Source: Lachnospiraceae bacterium (lineage in GTDB: Bacteria; Bacillota; Clostridia; Lachnospirales; Lachnospiraceae). Taken from it: a DNA stretch of 64,000 bases. The notes under the pieces are model-generated. The model ran no database searches. It had not been told where the DNA came from and was given only the letters and a program-made list of their open reading frames with translations. The stretch's first letter is position 1; the number at the start of each line of letters is the position of its first letter. The position numbers and the translations under genes are program-made. Of the stretch, positions 45,279-53,394 are shown in pieces. The stretch spans positions 186,001 through 250,000 of the forward strand of contig JAFSTN010000025.1 in assembly GCA_017450485.1 (NCBI GenBank), read 5' to 3'.

Positions 45279-46709
45279 TCAATCCACTATACTGACCGGC
45301 TCGAAACGTATGCGCAGCATAGGCATCTTATACATCGTAACATAGTAATTAATATTCCAGTCTTCTCTTCCGTTATCAGGGTTGATACCGTCGGCGGGAG
45401 TGGCAAATATCTTGAGAGTGAGTTCGGTTCCTTTTTCAACCGGACTGTCGTAGAATGCCGGCATCAGATCTACATATGCGGTTGCAGGTGCTTTATAGAA
45501 CCAATGACCGTTCAGCTCCATCATAAGCGACAGATCTTCTTCGAAATATATTTCACAAAACTCTGGTGTACGATCGAAGCTGAGTGATATAGCCATACCG
45601 TCGGCATCTTCCGCTCCGCCCCATCTGAACTCAAAAGGCAATTTGGCATCAGCCGATATCTCCATTTGGGGCATGAAGTAAGGATCGTTCAAAAGTTTTT
45701 TATAATCCTTTATGATCGGCTGAGGTATTCCGACTTCGGAATTGTTGGGATCCTCTATCTCGAGACCAAGTCTTCCGCGGTCACGGAACTGATAGAAAGA
45801 AAAAGCCTCGAACCAACCGGTGTTTTCTTCTTTTAATCTGTCCGCAAAACGGGTTATGACCTCACCTTGATGAAAGGCACCGGTCACATCTCCGTCAGCG
45901 TCGAATTCACTCATGACAAACGGCTTATCCTGTCCTGTTATCTCCTTTAATCGGTTGATGGTGTTACGGGCATAACCGAAGCATGTGGCGGTAGGTGTGA
46001 AATTGTGCCTCCCGTTATCATCCTTCTCGGCAATGTCATAAGGCCAGCCATAATGCAATGCCAGATACTTATCTGCACTCCAGACATCCGCTGCCTTGTA
46101 TGCTTCAAGGAAATCATCCTCACAGGCTACTTTATCACCCTCATTCTCGGCCAGACCTGCACAGAAGATAACTTTTACGTTAGGCGCCTCCCGGTGGATG
46201 ATGTCTGCGCATCTGACAAAGAAATCTCCGATCTCCTTAAAACTGAATCTCTTGTTGTGCGTGAACCAGTTACCGTTGCATTCATGGTTGATACGCAGCC
46301 GCATGCGTCCGTAAGGGATCAGATCCTGTGCAAAACGACACAGTGTATCATCATCAAGAGAACAGTCCATCGTAACCGTAAGAGTAATATCCTGCCCGTG
46401 TTTACGGACATCTTTCATGCTGGCAAACGGCTCTCCGTTCGTGCCATACGGAAAATAATCGTCATATGGATAGTCCCAAGCAAAATTGACTTCCATATCC
46501 TTGCAGGCTTCCGATATCCTTGCGGGCCATTCTTTGTCCTTCGGATAATATGTGTACATCAGATTGATGTTTCTGTGCGGCCTGCCGAGTACATGCAGGA
46601 TATAATCCTGATTCACATACTCACCTCTCTCGCTGCCATCAGACAGATCGAGTGCAAAACGTGCTTTTCCCATATGGATCATATTGATCTTATAGTTCTG
46701 CTCTGACAT
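45279..46709 (-). CDS. putative clan-A glycoside hydrolase, GH26-like
   Basis: 476 residues, no signal peptide, with GGAG ahead of the ATG. The middle looks like a TIM-barrel hydrolase: RLRINHECNGNWFTHNKRF (candidate acid/base Glu143, in the position of the HExNG-type motif of GH26 mannanases) and PFVMSEFDADGDV (candidate nucleophile Glu268). The C-terminal part (about 350-476) is beta-rich and Trp/Tyr-containing, resembling a carbohydrate-binding domain (FEFRWGG..., LNGHWFYKAPATAYVDL). The lack of a signal peptide suggests it acts on imported oligosaccharides or is exported by another route. Family assignment is from motif shape only; GH39 or GH5-related groups are alternatives. It heads an operon with the hybrid kinase and solute-binding lipoprotein. 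Confidence 0.65.
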   Translation of the reverse strand: MSEQNYKINMIHMGKARFALDLSDGSERGEYVNQDYILHVLGRPHRNINLMYTYYPKDKEWPARISEACKDMEVNFAWDYPYDDYFPYGTNGEPFASMKDVRKHGQDITLTVTMDCSLDDDTLCRFAQDLIPYGRMRLRINHECNGNWFTHNKRFSFKEIGDFFVRCADIIHREAPNVKVIFCAGLAENEGDKVACEDDFLEAYKAADVWSADKYLALHYGWPYDIAEKDDNGRHNFTPTATCFGYARNTINRLKEITGQDKPFVMSEFDADGDVTGAFHQGEVITRFADRLKEENTGWFEAFSFYQFRDRGRLGLEIEDPNNSEVGIPQPIIKDYKKLLNDPYFMPQMEISADAKLPFEFRWGGAEDADGMAISLSFDRTPEFCEIYFEEDLSLMMELNGHWFYKAPATAYVDLMPAFYDSPVEKGTELTLKIFATPADGINPDNGREDWNINYYVTMYKMPMLRIRFEPVSIVD

Positions 46710-46746
46710 GATTTTCTCCTACTGTTAGTATTAGTCATAGTCTTTT

Positions 46747-46784
46747 ATCAGAAAGGGCTATATGCAGACTTATGCATATAGCCC
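46747..46784 (-). terminator. rho-independent-like terminator after the J-domain gene
   Basis: A perfect 12-bp stem: GGGCTATATGCA (46755-46766) and TGCATATAGCCC (46773-46784), with a six-base loop. On the - strand TTTCTGATAAAAG follows, a weak T-run. It ends the DUF2953-gerW-J-domain run before the hydrolase gene. Confidence 0.7.
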
Positions 46785-46795
46785 CATATGTTATG

Positions 46796-47644
46796 TCAAC
46801 CTATTCCTTCGCTGCCTATCTTACTCTGCAGTCGTTCATATTCGATCGTGATAGCTTTGAACAGATCGTGATCCCCGGCAAGATTATCGGGGTGATAGAT
46901 CTTAACCAGATCTTTATATCTCTTTTTGAGCATAAGCGGATTCGTGATTCCGATGAAGAGGCTTTTGGCTATCGGTGCTCCGTATCCCGGAATATCATCA
47001 TCACCATAGTAAGATGATTGTGCATCATAACGCATCCGTTCTGCTTCAAGCTCACGTTTTGCCTTATCCAGATCGGCAAATCCGGCCTTCAGGATATCCA
47101 TTTTCTTGTCAAAGAACTGTTCATCCTGTTTCAGACGCTGACGTTCTCTGGTTACCTGACCCGTAAGCAGGTTCATCTCATCACGGAACTGAGCTCTCTC
47201 CTGAATGAATTTCTCACTCATGGATTCAACGTCTCTGGCCTTTTTCTCAAGTTCTTTTTCGTAGGCTTCGAGACGCTCCTTCTCCTCTTCGAGATGATGC
47301 TCCACCTCTTTCAGACGGATGTTTTCTTCGAAGAGCCAGTTCTTGTATTCGGCATCGTCATCGTCGTCAGAACCGCTATCATTGCCGACTGCCTTAGCTA
47401 CATCAGGTTCGGCTTTGTCGGCTTCGGTTTCAGCCTCGACGTTGTCGGTTTCGGTTTCAGCATCGACGTTGTTGGCTTCCATATAATCATCTTCGGAGAC
47501 GGTATCAGGGCCGGGTTCTGCAATATCTTCGGGAGAATTGACGATATTGCATATATCCTGCATATCCTGCTCGATCTGAGCATCAAATTCATCTAGAATG
47601 GATCGCAGATCTTCACCTGTGATCTTTCCGGAATTATCTGTCAT
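46796..47644 (-). CDS. coiled-coil protein with C-terminal J-domain
   Basis: About 282 residues from the ATG at 47644 (GAGGA six bases upstream; an ATG two codons earlier overlaps the gerW stop). The N-terminal third is strongly acidic with repeated Glu-Thr/Ala-Asp-Lys segments. A long coiled coil of about 100 residues follows (about 100-205, with LEEEKERLEAYEKELEKKA). The C-terminus has a short J-domain: KKRYKDLVKIYHPDNLAGDH with the His-Pro-Asp motif, which would stimulate a DnaK ATPase. J-domains at the C-terminus of coiled-coil proteins are unusual compared with DnaJ. The gene shares a transcription unit with gerW and DUF2953; its role may be in the spore or envelope, but this is not shown. 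Confidence 0.8.
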   Translation of the reverse strand: MTDNSGKITGEDLRSILDEFDAQIEQDMQDICNIVNSPEDIAEPGPDTVSEDDYMEANNVDAETETDNVEAETEADKAEPDVAKAVGNDSGSDDDDDAEYKNWLFEENIRLKEVEHHLEEEKERLEAYEKELEKKARDVESMSEKFIQERAQFRDEMNLLTGQVTRERQRLKQDEQFFDKKMDILKAGFADLDKAKRELEAERMRYDAQSSYYGDDDIPGYGAPIAKSLFIGITNPLMLKKRYKDLVKIYHPDNLAGDHDLFKAITIEYERLQSKIGSEGIG

Positions 47645-47646
47645 TA

Positions 47647-48039
47647 TCATTCCTCATTTTCGGGAAACGCGATGTCAAGTGCATCATTATCGGATATCAT
47701 ATCCTTCGGCTTGGTGAATTTATCTACCAGATCGGGGATCATATCCAGAATCTTGGTAACGGCATCCTGATTCTTGACGTTAACAAGCTTGGTGGAACCG
47801 TTTTGTATCACAAGTACGGCACTGGGGCTCATCTTTCCGGCGAATCCCCCGCCCGCACCGTTTTTGCGGTCAGCGGAATTGGCTCCGGCACCTACGCCGA
47901 ATGATACATCCACCAGAGGAAGTATGATCGTGTCGCCTATCCGTGTGGCTTCTCCGACAACTGTCTTGGTAGCCAATACGGTATTCATGCCCTTCATCAG
48001 GGAATCGATTACTCCGTTGAAATTATTGGTTTCCGCCAT
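47647..48039 (-). CDS. gerW: GerW/YtfJ family sporulation protein
   Basis: 130 residues. Matches the GerW/YtfJ family: VIDSLMKGMNTVLATKTVVG at the start, TIILPLVDVSFGVGAGANSA and GGGFAGKMSPSAVLVIQNGS, then a hydrophilic C-terminus ending FTKPKD. In Bacillus GerW is needed for germination with certain amino acids. Its presence hints at a spore-forming ancestry, although many non-sporulating Lachnospiraceae keep it. It is cytoplasmic or spore-core located, and lies next to DUF2953, its usual partner. Confidence 0.92.
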   Translation of the reverse strand: MAETNNFNGVIDSLMKGMNTVLATKTVVGEATRIGDTIILPLVDVSFGVGAGANSADRKNGAGGGFAGKMSPSAVLVIQNGSTKLVNVKNQDAVTKILDMIPDLVDKFTKPKDMISDNDALDIAFPENEE

Positions 48040-48050
48040 TTGATCTCCTT

Positions 48051-49079
48051 TTAGTATTTGTGCTTATTCTTTTTGACAGGTTCTTTTTTAAACAGCTTTA
48101 TGGTTCTCTTCAGGTCTCTGTCCGTGAGATAGAATATACCAAGCTTAACTAGCGTAAAAACGCATATCCTGCCCTTCAGGTATCCACCGCCGCGTATGAC
48201 GGCTTCATCGAAATTACCGTAGACATGAACATATTTACCTATCAGGGGATACAGGATACCGGCTATCGCAAGCACTTCCCCGGTGGTATACGGATCATCA
48301 AAACCCACTTCCAGCCGGATATCCCCTTTTCGCGGTAAGATGCTTTTCAGGAGCTTGATGACTCTTTTACGGCATTTTTTAAATGTACGCTCAAACAGTT
48401 CACTTGTCAGGATATTATGATAATAATGAATATCCCGTCTGATGCTTTCCAGCTTATCACGGACTTCTTCGGACTTATTATATATGTCATCCGCAATCCT
48501 TTTTATTTTATCACAAAAGCCGCATATTGTACACTGTATCTTGTTGAAGAGAGCCTTTATTCTACTAAATATAGACCTATCGGATACGTCGTCGTTATCA
48601 CTGTTTTCGTCGGTAATCTCAGAGTCCTGTAAGTCTTCACCGATATCATCGGATTGAGCATCATGACTCAGGAATTCTTCCTCGGCCGGGCTTGATATTT
48701 CAGCTGTTTCGGCATCTGAGGCTGTATCGACATCATTGATTACCGTGCCGGTTTCGGTGCCCTGTTCCTCGTCTTTCGGATCGTCGCTTTTTTTATCGCC
48801 GAGACTTATACGCTTGACGGGGATGCCGAATACTCGGATTATCACGATGCTTTCGGCCGGATAAGCCAGGGATACATGCAATATATGCAGCAACCAGCTG
48901 ACATATCCACGTGCATCTATCGGATCGTCTCCTTCAACTCCCGTTCTGACGAAGCTCAATCTGTATCTGATGGGTACAAACATAACCAACAGCAACAGAA
49001 GGATCACAAATCCCAATATACAAGCCAGTACGATACCGGTTATTTTAAGTATATTCAGAATTATAGGTAACGCTGCCAT
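48051..49079 (-). CDS. DUF2953 domain membrane protein
   Basis: 342 residues. One N-terminal helix (LNILKITGIVLACILGFVIL, about 8-33), then a beta-rich part with the family pattern VPIRYRLSFVRTG and ARGYVSWLLHILHVSLAYPA, an acidic low-complexity insert (about 100-170, rich in Asp/Glu/Ser), an amphipathic helical region and a C-terminal segment with KGDIRLEVGFDDPYTTGEVL. DUF2953 proteins sit next to gerW in spore-forming Firmicutes and their function is unknown. The first 35 bases overlap the end of the next gene upstream. Confidence 0.85.
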   Translation of the reverse strand: MAALPIILNILKITGIVLACILGFVILLLLLVMFVPIRYRLSFVRTGVEGDDPIDARGYVSWLLHILHVSLAYPAESIVIIRVFGIPVKRISLGDKKSDDPKDEEQGTETGTVINDVDTASDAETAEISSPAEEEFLSHDAQSDDIGEDLQDSEITDENSDNDDVSDRSIFSRIKALFNKIQCTICGFCDKIKRIADDIYNKSEEVRDKLESIRRDIHYYHNILTSELFERTFKKCRKRVIKLLKSILPRKGDIRLEVGFDDPYTTGEVLAIAGILYPLIGKYVHVYGNFDEAVIRGGGYLKGRICVFTLVKLGIFYLTDRDLKRTIKLFKKEPVKKNKHKY

Positions 49080-49389
49080 AATAGTCGCTGTATACGTATC
49101 TCTTCAGATCAGGGGTCCCGTACCTGGCCATGGCTTCACGGGTTATGTTGGTTACGATATCGATCGCATCATCATAGCCGGCCGCGAATGCCAGGATCGG
49201 CTTATCATCCGGTCTGCGTAATCCGGGCTGTCTGAAGAAATCTGCTCTGATGATCTCGAGCTGATCAGGATCGTCTGCTTCACGTATGATAAAAACCCCC
49301 GGAACAAGCTTGTTTACGCGGAATTTGGCAACTGTTACGGTCTTATGTCTGATTTTCTGTGAAACATACGCATTCTTGGCGATCTTCAT
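49045..49389 (-). CDS. conserved-looking hypothetical protein, 114 residues
   Basis: Soluble, with no signal or membrane segment. It starts MKIAKNAYVSQKIRHKTVTV and has an acidic-basic mix ending in a Tyr/Ser-rich tail. I do not recognise it. The strong reading frame, the 35-base overlap with DUF2953 and the position at the head of this - strand run support it as a real gene. It might be a partner of DUF2953 or GerW, but there is no evidence beyond context. Confidence 0.6.
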   Translation of the reverse strand: MKIAKNAYVSQKIRHKTVTVAKFRVNKLVPGVFIIREADDPDQLEIIRADFFRQPGLRRPDDKPILAFAAGYDDAIDIVTNITREAMARYGTPDLKRYVYSDYYGSVTYNSEYT

Positions 49390-49433
49390 TGCTTAAAACC
49401 CTGCTGATTCTCTACAATTAAATGTACCATACC

Positions 49434-49461
49434 TTGACTTATTTGTGTGAAACTTTATATA
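49434..49461 (+). promoter_or_regulatory. candidate sigma-A promoter for the HD-GYP-like gene
   Basis: TTGACT (49434-49439), a 16-base spacer and TATATA (49456-49461) precede the gene by about 70 bases. It lies in the divergent gap 49390-49529, which must also serve the - strand gene at 49389. Confidence 0.5.
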
Positions 49462-49529
49462 CTTATTTTATCTGCAGTTAAGGAATTCACGGCATTTCCG
49501 AGGCTGTATGTCTTAACGAGGTTGAATTA

Positions 49530-50588
49530 GTGAAAACTGTTGCCCGTATTACACTTAAACCCGGCGATATGCTGGGCGAAGATGTCATCTCCTATCACGG
49601 AGAAAAGCTATATTCCGCAGGCACTAAACTCGATTCCAAAGCTATCGCCAGATTGGCCAGACATAACATCATGGCTGTTACCATCATGGAAGCCGTTGAT
49701 TTTGCCGAAACGCATACCGAGAGGGTCAAGTTAAGTGAGGGTTTTAAGCAGTTTTCACGTATCTATTATGAGTGCCTGCCGCATTTCAGGGCTATAATTG
49801 ACAGTGTTGTCAAGGTCAGGATCGCTCCGGACTTAAAACAGCTTATGGGAATATATGTCAAGCTCACTTCCCAGGCAAAAAACGGCGACGTCTTATTGGA
49901 TTATCTGAGAAATATCACTCCCGACATGGAAAATATGCTCTATGAACATCAGCTTAACTGTGGGCTGATAGCCGCTGTTTTTGCTTCATGGCAGGGAATG
50001 ACCAATGAAGAGACTTTGAAATTGATACAGTGCGGTTTTCTGTATGATATAGGTAAGTTATTGTTGCCCAGCGATCTATTTTACAAGGCCGGGAAGTTGA
50101 CCGATGAGGAGTTTGCTCAGATGAAGACGCATACCACTCTCGGTTTTGATCTGCTCACTGAGGTTGGCATGGGTGGCCCTATAGCGCTCTCCGCTCTTCA
50201 GCATCATGAAAAGGGCGACGGTTCGGGATATCCCCAGAAACTTGATGTTAGTCAGATTGATGAATATGCTCAGTACTGTGCGATCGTTGATGCATACGAG
50301 GCCATGTCTGCGCCGAAAACATACAGATATCCTCTGAATACATTTGAAATAATCTCGAATTTCGAGAAAGACAGCGGAAAATACAATAAGTTTAAGCTTA
50401 ATTCCATTCTGTTAAATATCGGAAAGTCTCAACTGGGTTTGCATGCCAAGCTTTCCAACGGACAGGAAGGTGAGGTCATTCTTATCAATCCGGTTCATAT
50501 ATCCAGGCCTATGGTCAAGGATGTTAACGGTGAATTGATAGATATGGCTAATCTTCCTCCGGATGTGGAGATCTACGCTCTATTCTGA
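49530..50588 (+). CDS. HD-GYP-like domain protein with altered HD motif
   Basis: 352 residues from a GTG with GAGG seven bases upstream. The N-terminal 60 residues resemble the short domain found before many HD-GYP modules. The HD-GYP part (about 135-280) keeps EHQLNCGLIAAV (His140) and the second half QHHEKGDGSGYP with the GYP signature, but the metal-binding HD pair reads LYDIGK: Tyr172 replaces His. Canonical HD-GYP enzymes hydrolyse cyclic di-GMP with two or three metals; loss of this ligand suggests weak or no activity, possibly a c-di-GMP binder or scaffold. It is the only + strand gene in the right arm, against the arm's direction. Confidence 0.85.
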   Translation: MKTVARITLKPGDMLGEDVISYHGEKLYSAGTKLDSKAIARLARHNIMAVTIMEAVDFAETHTERVKLSEGFKQFSRIYYECLPHFRAIIDSVVKVRIAPDLKQLMGIYVKLTSQAKNGDVLLDYLRNITPDMENMLYEHQLNCGLIAAVFASWQGMTNEETLKLIQCGFLYDIGKLLLPSDLFYKAGKLTDEEFAQMKTHTTLGFDLLTEVGMGGPIALSALQHHEKGDGSGYPQKLDVSQIDEYAQYCAIVDAYEAMSAPKTYRYPLNTFEIISNFEKDSGKYNKFKLNSILLNIGKSQLGLHAKLSNGQEGEVILINPVHISRPMVKDVNGELIDMANLPPDVEIYALF

Positions 50589-50594
50589 TGTTCG

Positions 50595-52070
50595 TCATTC
50601 CGTGAAATACCTGTCAAACATTCTTTTAGCTATGGGTACGGCATATTCTCCGCCGCTGCCGGCTCCTTCTATGATTATAGTTACGGCGATCTCCGGGGAT
50701 TCGACCGGAGCGAAGCCGGTAAACCAGGCATGTGAGTCGCCTTTGCTCAGAGTAGAGAATTCCGCTGATCCTGTCTTCCCCGCTGCAGTATATGAATCAC
50801 TCTTAAGACGTGTGCCGGTACCCCTTTCGACTACTTCCGTCATCAGTCCGGTCAATAAAGCACTCTCTTCTTTTGTCATAAGACGTCCTACGGATTCTGT
50901 TCCGAAGTTTTTGACCACGCTCCCCGATTCGGATTCCACTCTGTCTATCAGATGAGGCTTCATAAGCTCTCCACCGTCGGCTATGGCACATGTGATCATG
51001 TTGAGGTGCAGAGGGGATATTGAGTCCTGTCCCTGTCCTATACTGGCCTGCATCAGGTTATGAGTGTCTGTGGATTCACTGACCTGCGTATGCGATATCG
51101 ATGACGGCAGGTCATACGGAAGATCCTTTTCGAACAACAGATCCTCCAGTGTCTGTTCGAACATACTGCGATCCAGTCCGACACCTATATTCGCAAAGGA
51201 TGAGTTGCAGCTCTTGGCAAAAGAGGTGGCAAAGTCTACGGATCCGTGCGCTGATCCGTGGTAGCACTTGATGGTGCTCCCGTCGTAGGTGAAAGAACCG
51301 TTGCAGTTGAAATGATAATTGCTGTAGGAATTATTGTTTTCTCTGAGATATTCAAGCGTTGTTATGATCTTAAAGGTTGAACCGGGAGGATACTGTCCCT
51401 GAGTCACACGATTTAGCAGACTCGTGTTTGTCTTATCATTCAGCATATCGTTCCACAGGGAATCTATTTGATTAGGATCGAAATCCGGCTTGGATACCAT
51501 CGCAAGTATTCGGCCGGTCTTTACTTCCGTTATGATCACAGCTCCCTTATATACTCCGAGGGAGTCAAAAGCGACCTGCTGAAGGCCGGTGTCCAACGTG
51601 GTATATACACTGTCAGCCGTCACCAGTTCGGAATCGGCCTCTGCCTGTGCTTTGTTTGAAAGCCCCGAATGATAATTGAGCAGATAAAAGTTGCCTTCAC
51701 TCTCTACGCCCATCCGTCCGTGAGATGAATAGCCTATGGAATGAGCGAACATATTACCGTAAGGATAGATCCTCTTCTGGGAAGCCGCATCCGCTCCTTC
51801 GGCTTCGGAATATGCGAGAAGCTGACCGTCAGAGGAATATATGCTGCCTCTTAAGTATTCCCTGGACAGACGGATTGCGTATGTATTGTAACTGTTGTCA
51901 AACATCTCGATCTCGTGTGTGGACGCATAGCGGACCATATATACACTCATGCATACGAATAACAGGCATATGGCTATGCCCGTATATACGATTGCAGCCG
52001 ATGAGCGTTTCATATGCTTTTGAGCTTTTAGAGATTCATTCTTCATCATGTTGAGCATTTTCTCTCTCAT
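50595..52070 (-). CDS. class B penicillin-binding protein, PbpA/FtsI-like
   Basis: 491 residues from the ATG at 52070 (AGAAGGA five bases upstream); an ATG 51 bases earlier lies inside ftsW with no ribosome site. One membrane helix (about 25-45), a short pedestal of some 120 residues starting near REYLRGSIYSSDG, then the transpeptidase with STFK (Ser231), SCN (Ser287) and KTGSAEF (Lys432). Its short length and lack of a full dimerisation domain resemble PbpA-type partners of SEDS proteins rather than the 700-residue FtsI. The overlapping ftsW/rodA-like gene upstream encodes its probable partner. It is the second bPBP-SEDS pair in the window, the first being mrdA-rodA. Confidence 0.9.
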   Translation of the reverse strand: MREKMLNMMKNESLKAQKHMKRSSAAIVYTGIAICLLFVCMSVYMVRYASTHEIEMFDNSYNTYAIRLSREYLRGSIYSSDGQLLAYSEAEGADAASQKRIYPYGNMFAHSIGYSSHGRMGVESEGNFYLLNYHSGLSNKAQAEADSELVTADSVYTTLDTGLQQVAFDSLGVYKGAVIITEVKTGRILAMVSKPDFDPNQIDSLWNDMLNDKTNTSLLNRVTQGQYPPGSTFKIITTLEYLRENNNSYSNYHFNCNGSFTYDGSTIKCYHGSAHGSVDFATSFAKSCNSSFANIGVGLDRSMFEQTLEDLLFEKDLPYDLPSSISHTQVSESTDTHNLMQASIGQGQDSISPLHLNMITCAIADGGELMKPHLIDRVESESGSVVKNFGTESVGRLMTKEESALLTGLMTEVVERGTGTRLKSDSYTAAGKTGSAEFSTLSKGDSHAWFTGFAPVESPEIAVTIIIEGAGSGGEYAVPIAKRMFDRYFTE

Positions 52071-53394
52071 AGAAATCCTTCTCATCCTGAACGATAAGGC
52101 TGACTCCCGTGAGCACTTCAAACAATATGATGCTGGTCAGTACAGAACTTCCTCCGTAGCTGACAAAGGGCAGAGTGACTCCGGTCAGGGGAATGAACTT
52201 CACTCCTCCGCCTACAGTCAGAAATACCTGGAATATATATGAACTGCCCAGACCAACTGCCAAGAGCCGGTAAAACATGGATCTGAGGCATGCACCCATT
52301 TTCAGCGCCCTGATGAAGCTGGTCATACACACTGCGAGTAATGATATTCCTACAACGAATCCCATTTCTTCAACGATCGCGGAAAAGACAAAATCATCCT
52401 CGACAAAAGGGATGGCATTCGGATTTCCGTTCATCAGGCCGACTCCCCAGGCTGAGCCCGAACTGAGCGCAAAAAGAGACTGTGTGATCTGATATCCGGA
52501 ATTATCTATAGCGATCCAGGGGTCGATCCAGGCATCTATACGCTCCTGTACGTGTGTAAACATCCTGTAGGCTATCAGAGTACCGGCTCCACCGAGAACA
52601 CCTGCTCCGATCACGTACAGGAAGTTACCGGTCGCAACGAATACCATGACAACACAGATAAACGCAAATATCAATGCGCTTCCCAGATCTTTGCTCAGCA
52701 CCAGTATCAGTACATGCACAAGTGCCATGGAACCGGTGACGAATACTTCCGACATGCTTCGGGCCCTGACAAATCCCGAAGCGACAAAGAACACAAATAC
52801 AATCTTTATAAGCTCTGAAGGCTGAAATGTTATGCCGCGTAAAGTGTATGAGATATTGGCTCCGTATGTAACAGTACCCGCTATAAGAACGATACCGAGC
52901 GCGGCTATGCCTATGGATGCGTATATCCATTTAAAGGTATGAAGGAATTTGAACCGCCTGATCACGAACGGGACTCCCATACTTATCATCATGGATATCG
53001 AAACAATGAAAAACTGTTTGAGTGCTTTATTGTAGTTGAGTCTGGTCAGGATCACAAAGCCTGTGGTCATGAGCATGCACATATTATTGGTGAAAAGCCG
53101 GTCCGCATAGGGATAAAGTATCCTGGCCACTACTACTATGCCGAGCATCAACAGCTGGCATGCTACATAGAACCCCATCAGTTTCATATCACCGGACCTG
53201 AAGCACATACACATAAAGGCGGTGAAATGGAACGCAAACATACATACATTCTGCAGATTGTACATGAGATCGTTGTTGTAGTAATCATCATCCCTGAACA
53301 GGATGACGCATCCCAGTACAACATACAGAATATAAGATATTCCGAGGAAATATCCCGATAATCCGGTTATATATATTTCCAGATAACTGTTCAT
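52036..53394 (-). CDS. SEDS-family glycosyltransferase FtsW/RodA/SpoVE-like
   Basis: 452 residues with ten to twelve membrane segments. Signatures: TVTYGANISYTLRGITFQPS (equivalent of the RW...QPSE region, here with a Leu-Arg pair), SKDLGSALIFAFICVVMVF, and FIPLTGVTLPFVSYGGSSVL at the C-terminus. It polymerises glycan strands, probably with the PbpA-like protein encoded just downstream. An extended N-terminal hydrophobic region (about 1-130, several extra helices) precedes the SEDS core and is longer than in FtsW of model species. U32 peptidase precedes it in the same run with no gap. Confidence 0.9.
   Translation of the reverse strand: MNSYLEIYITGLSGYFLGISYILYVVLGCVILFRDDDYYNNDLMYNLQNVCMFAFHFTAFMCMCFRSGDMKLMGFYVACQLLMLGIVVVARILYPYADRLFTNNMCMLMTTGFVILTRLNYNKALKQFFIVSISMMISMGVPFVIRRFKFLHTFKWIYASIGIAALGIVLIAGTVTYGANISYTLRGITFQPSELIKIVFVFFVASGFVRARSMSEVFVTGSMALVHVLILVLSKDLGSALIFAFICVVMVFVATGNFLYVIGAGVLGGAGTLIAYRMFTHVQERIDAWIDPWIAIDNSGYQITQSLFALSSGSAWGVGLMNGNPNAIPFVEDDFVFSAIVEEMGFVVGISLLAVCMTSFIRALKMGACLRSMFYRLLAVGLGSSYIFQVFLTVGGGVKFIPLTGVTLPFVSYGGSSVLTSIILFEVLTGVSLIVQDEKDFYERENAQHDEE

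Noticed and set aside
46005-46706. + strand open frame of 233 codons opposite the hydrolase gene
   Set aside because: Antisense shadow of a clear - strand gene; composition follows the opposite strand's codons.
47018-47596. + strand open frame of 192 codons opposite the J-domain gene
   Set aside because: Its Phe/Gly repetition is the reverse complement of the acidic coiled-coil coding repeats.
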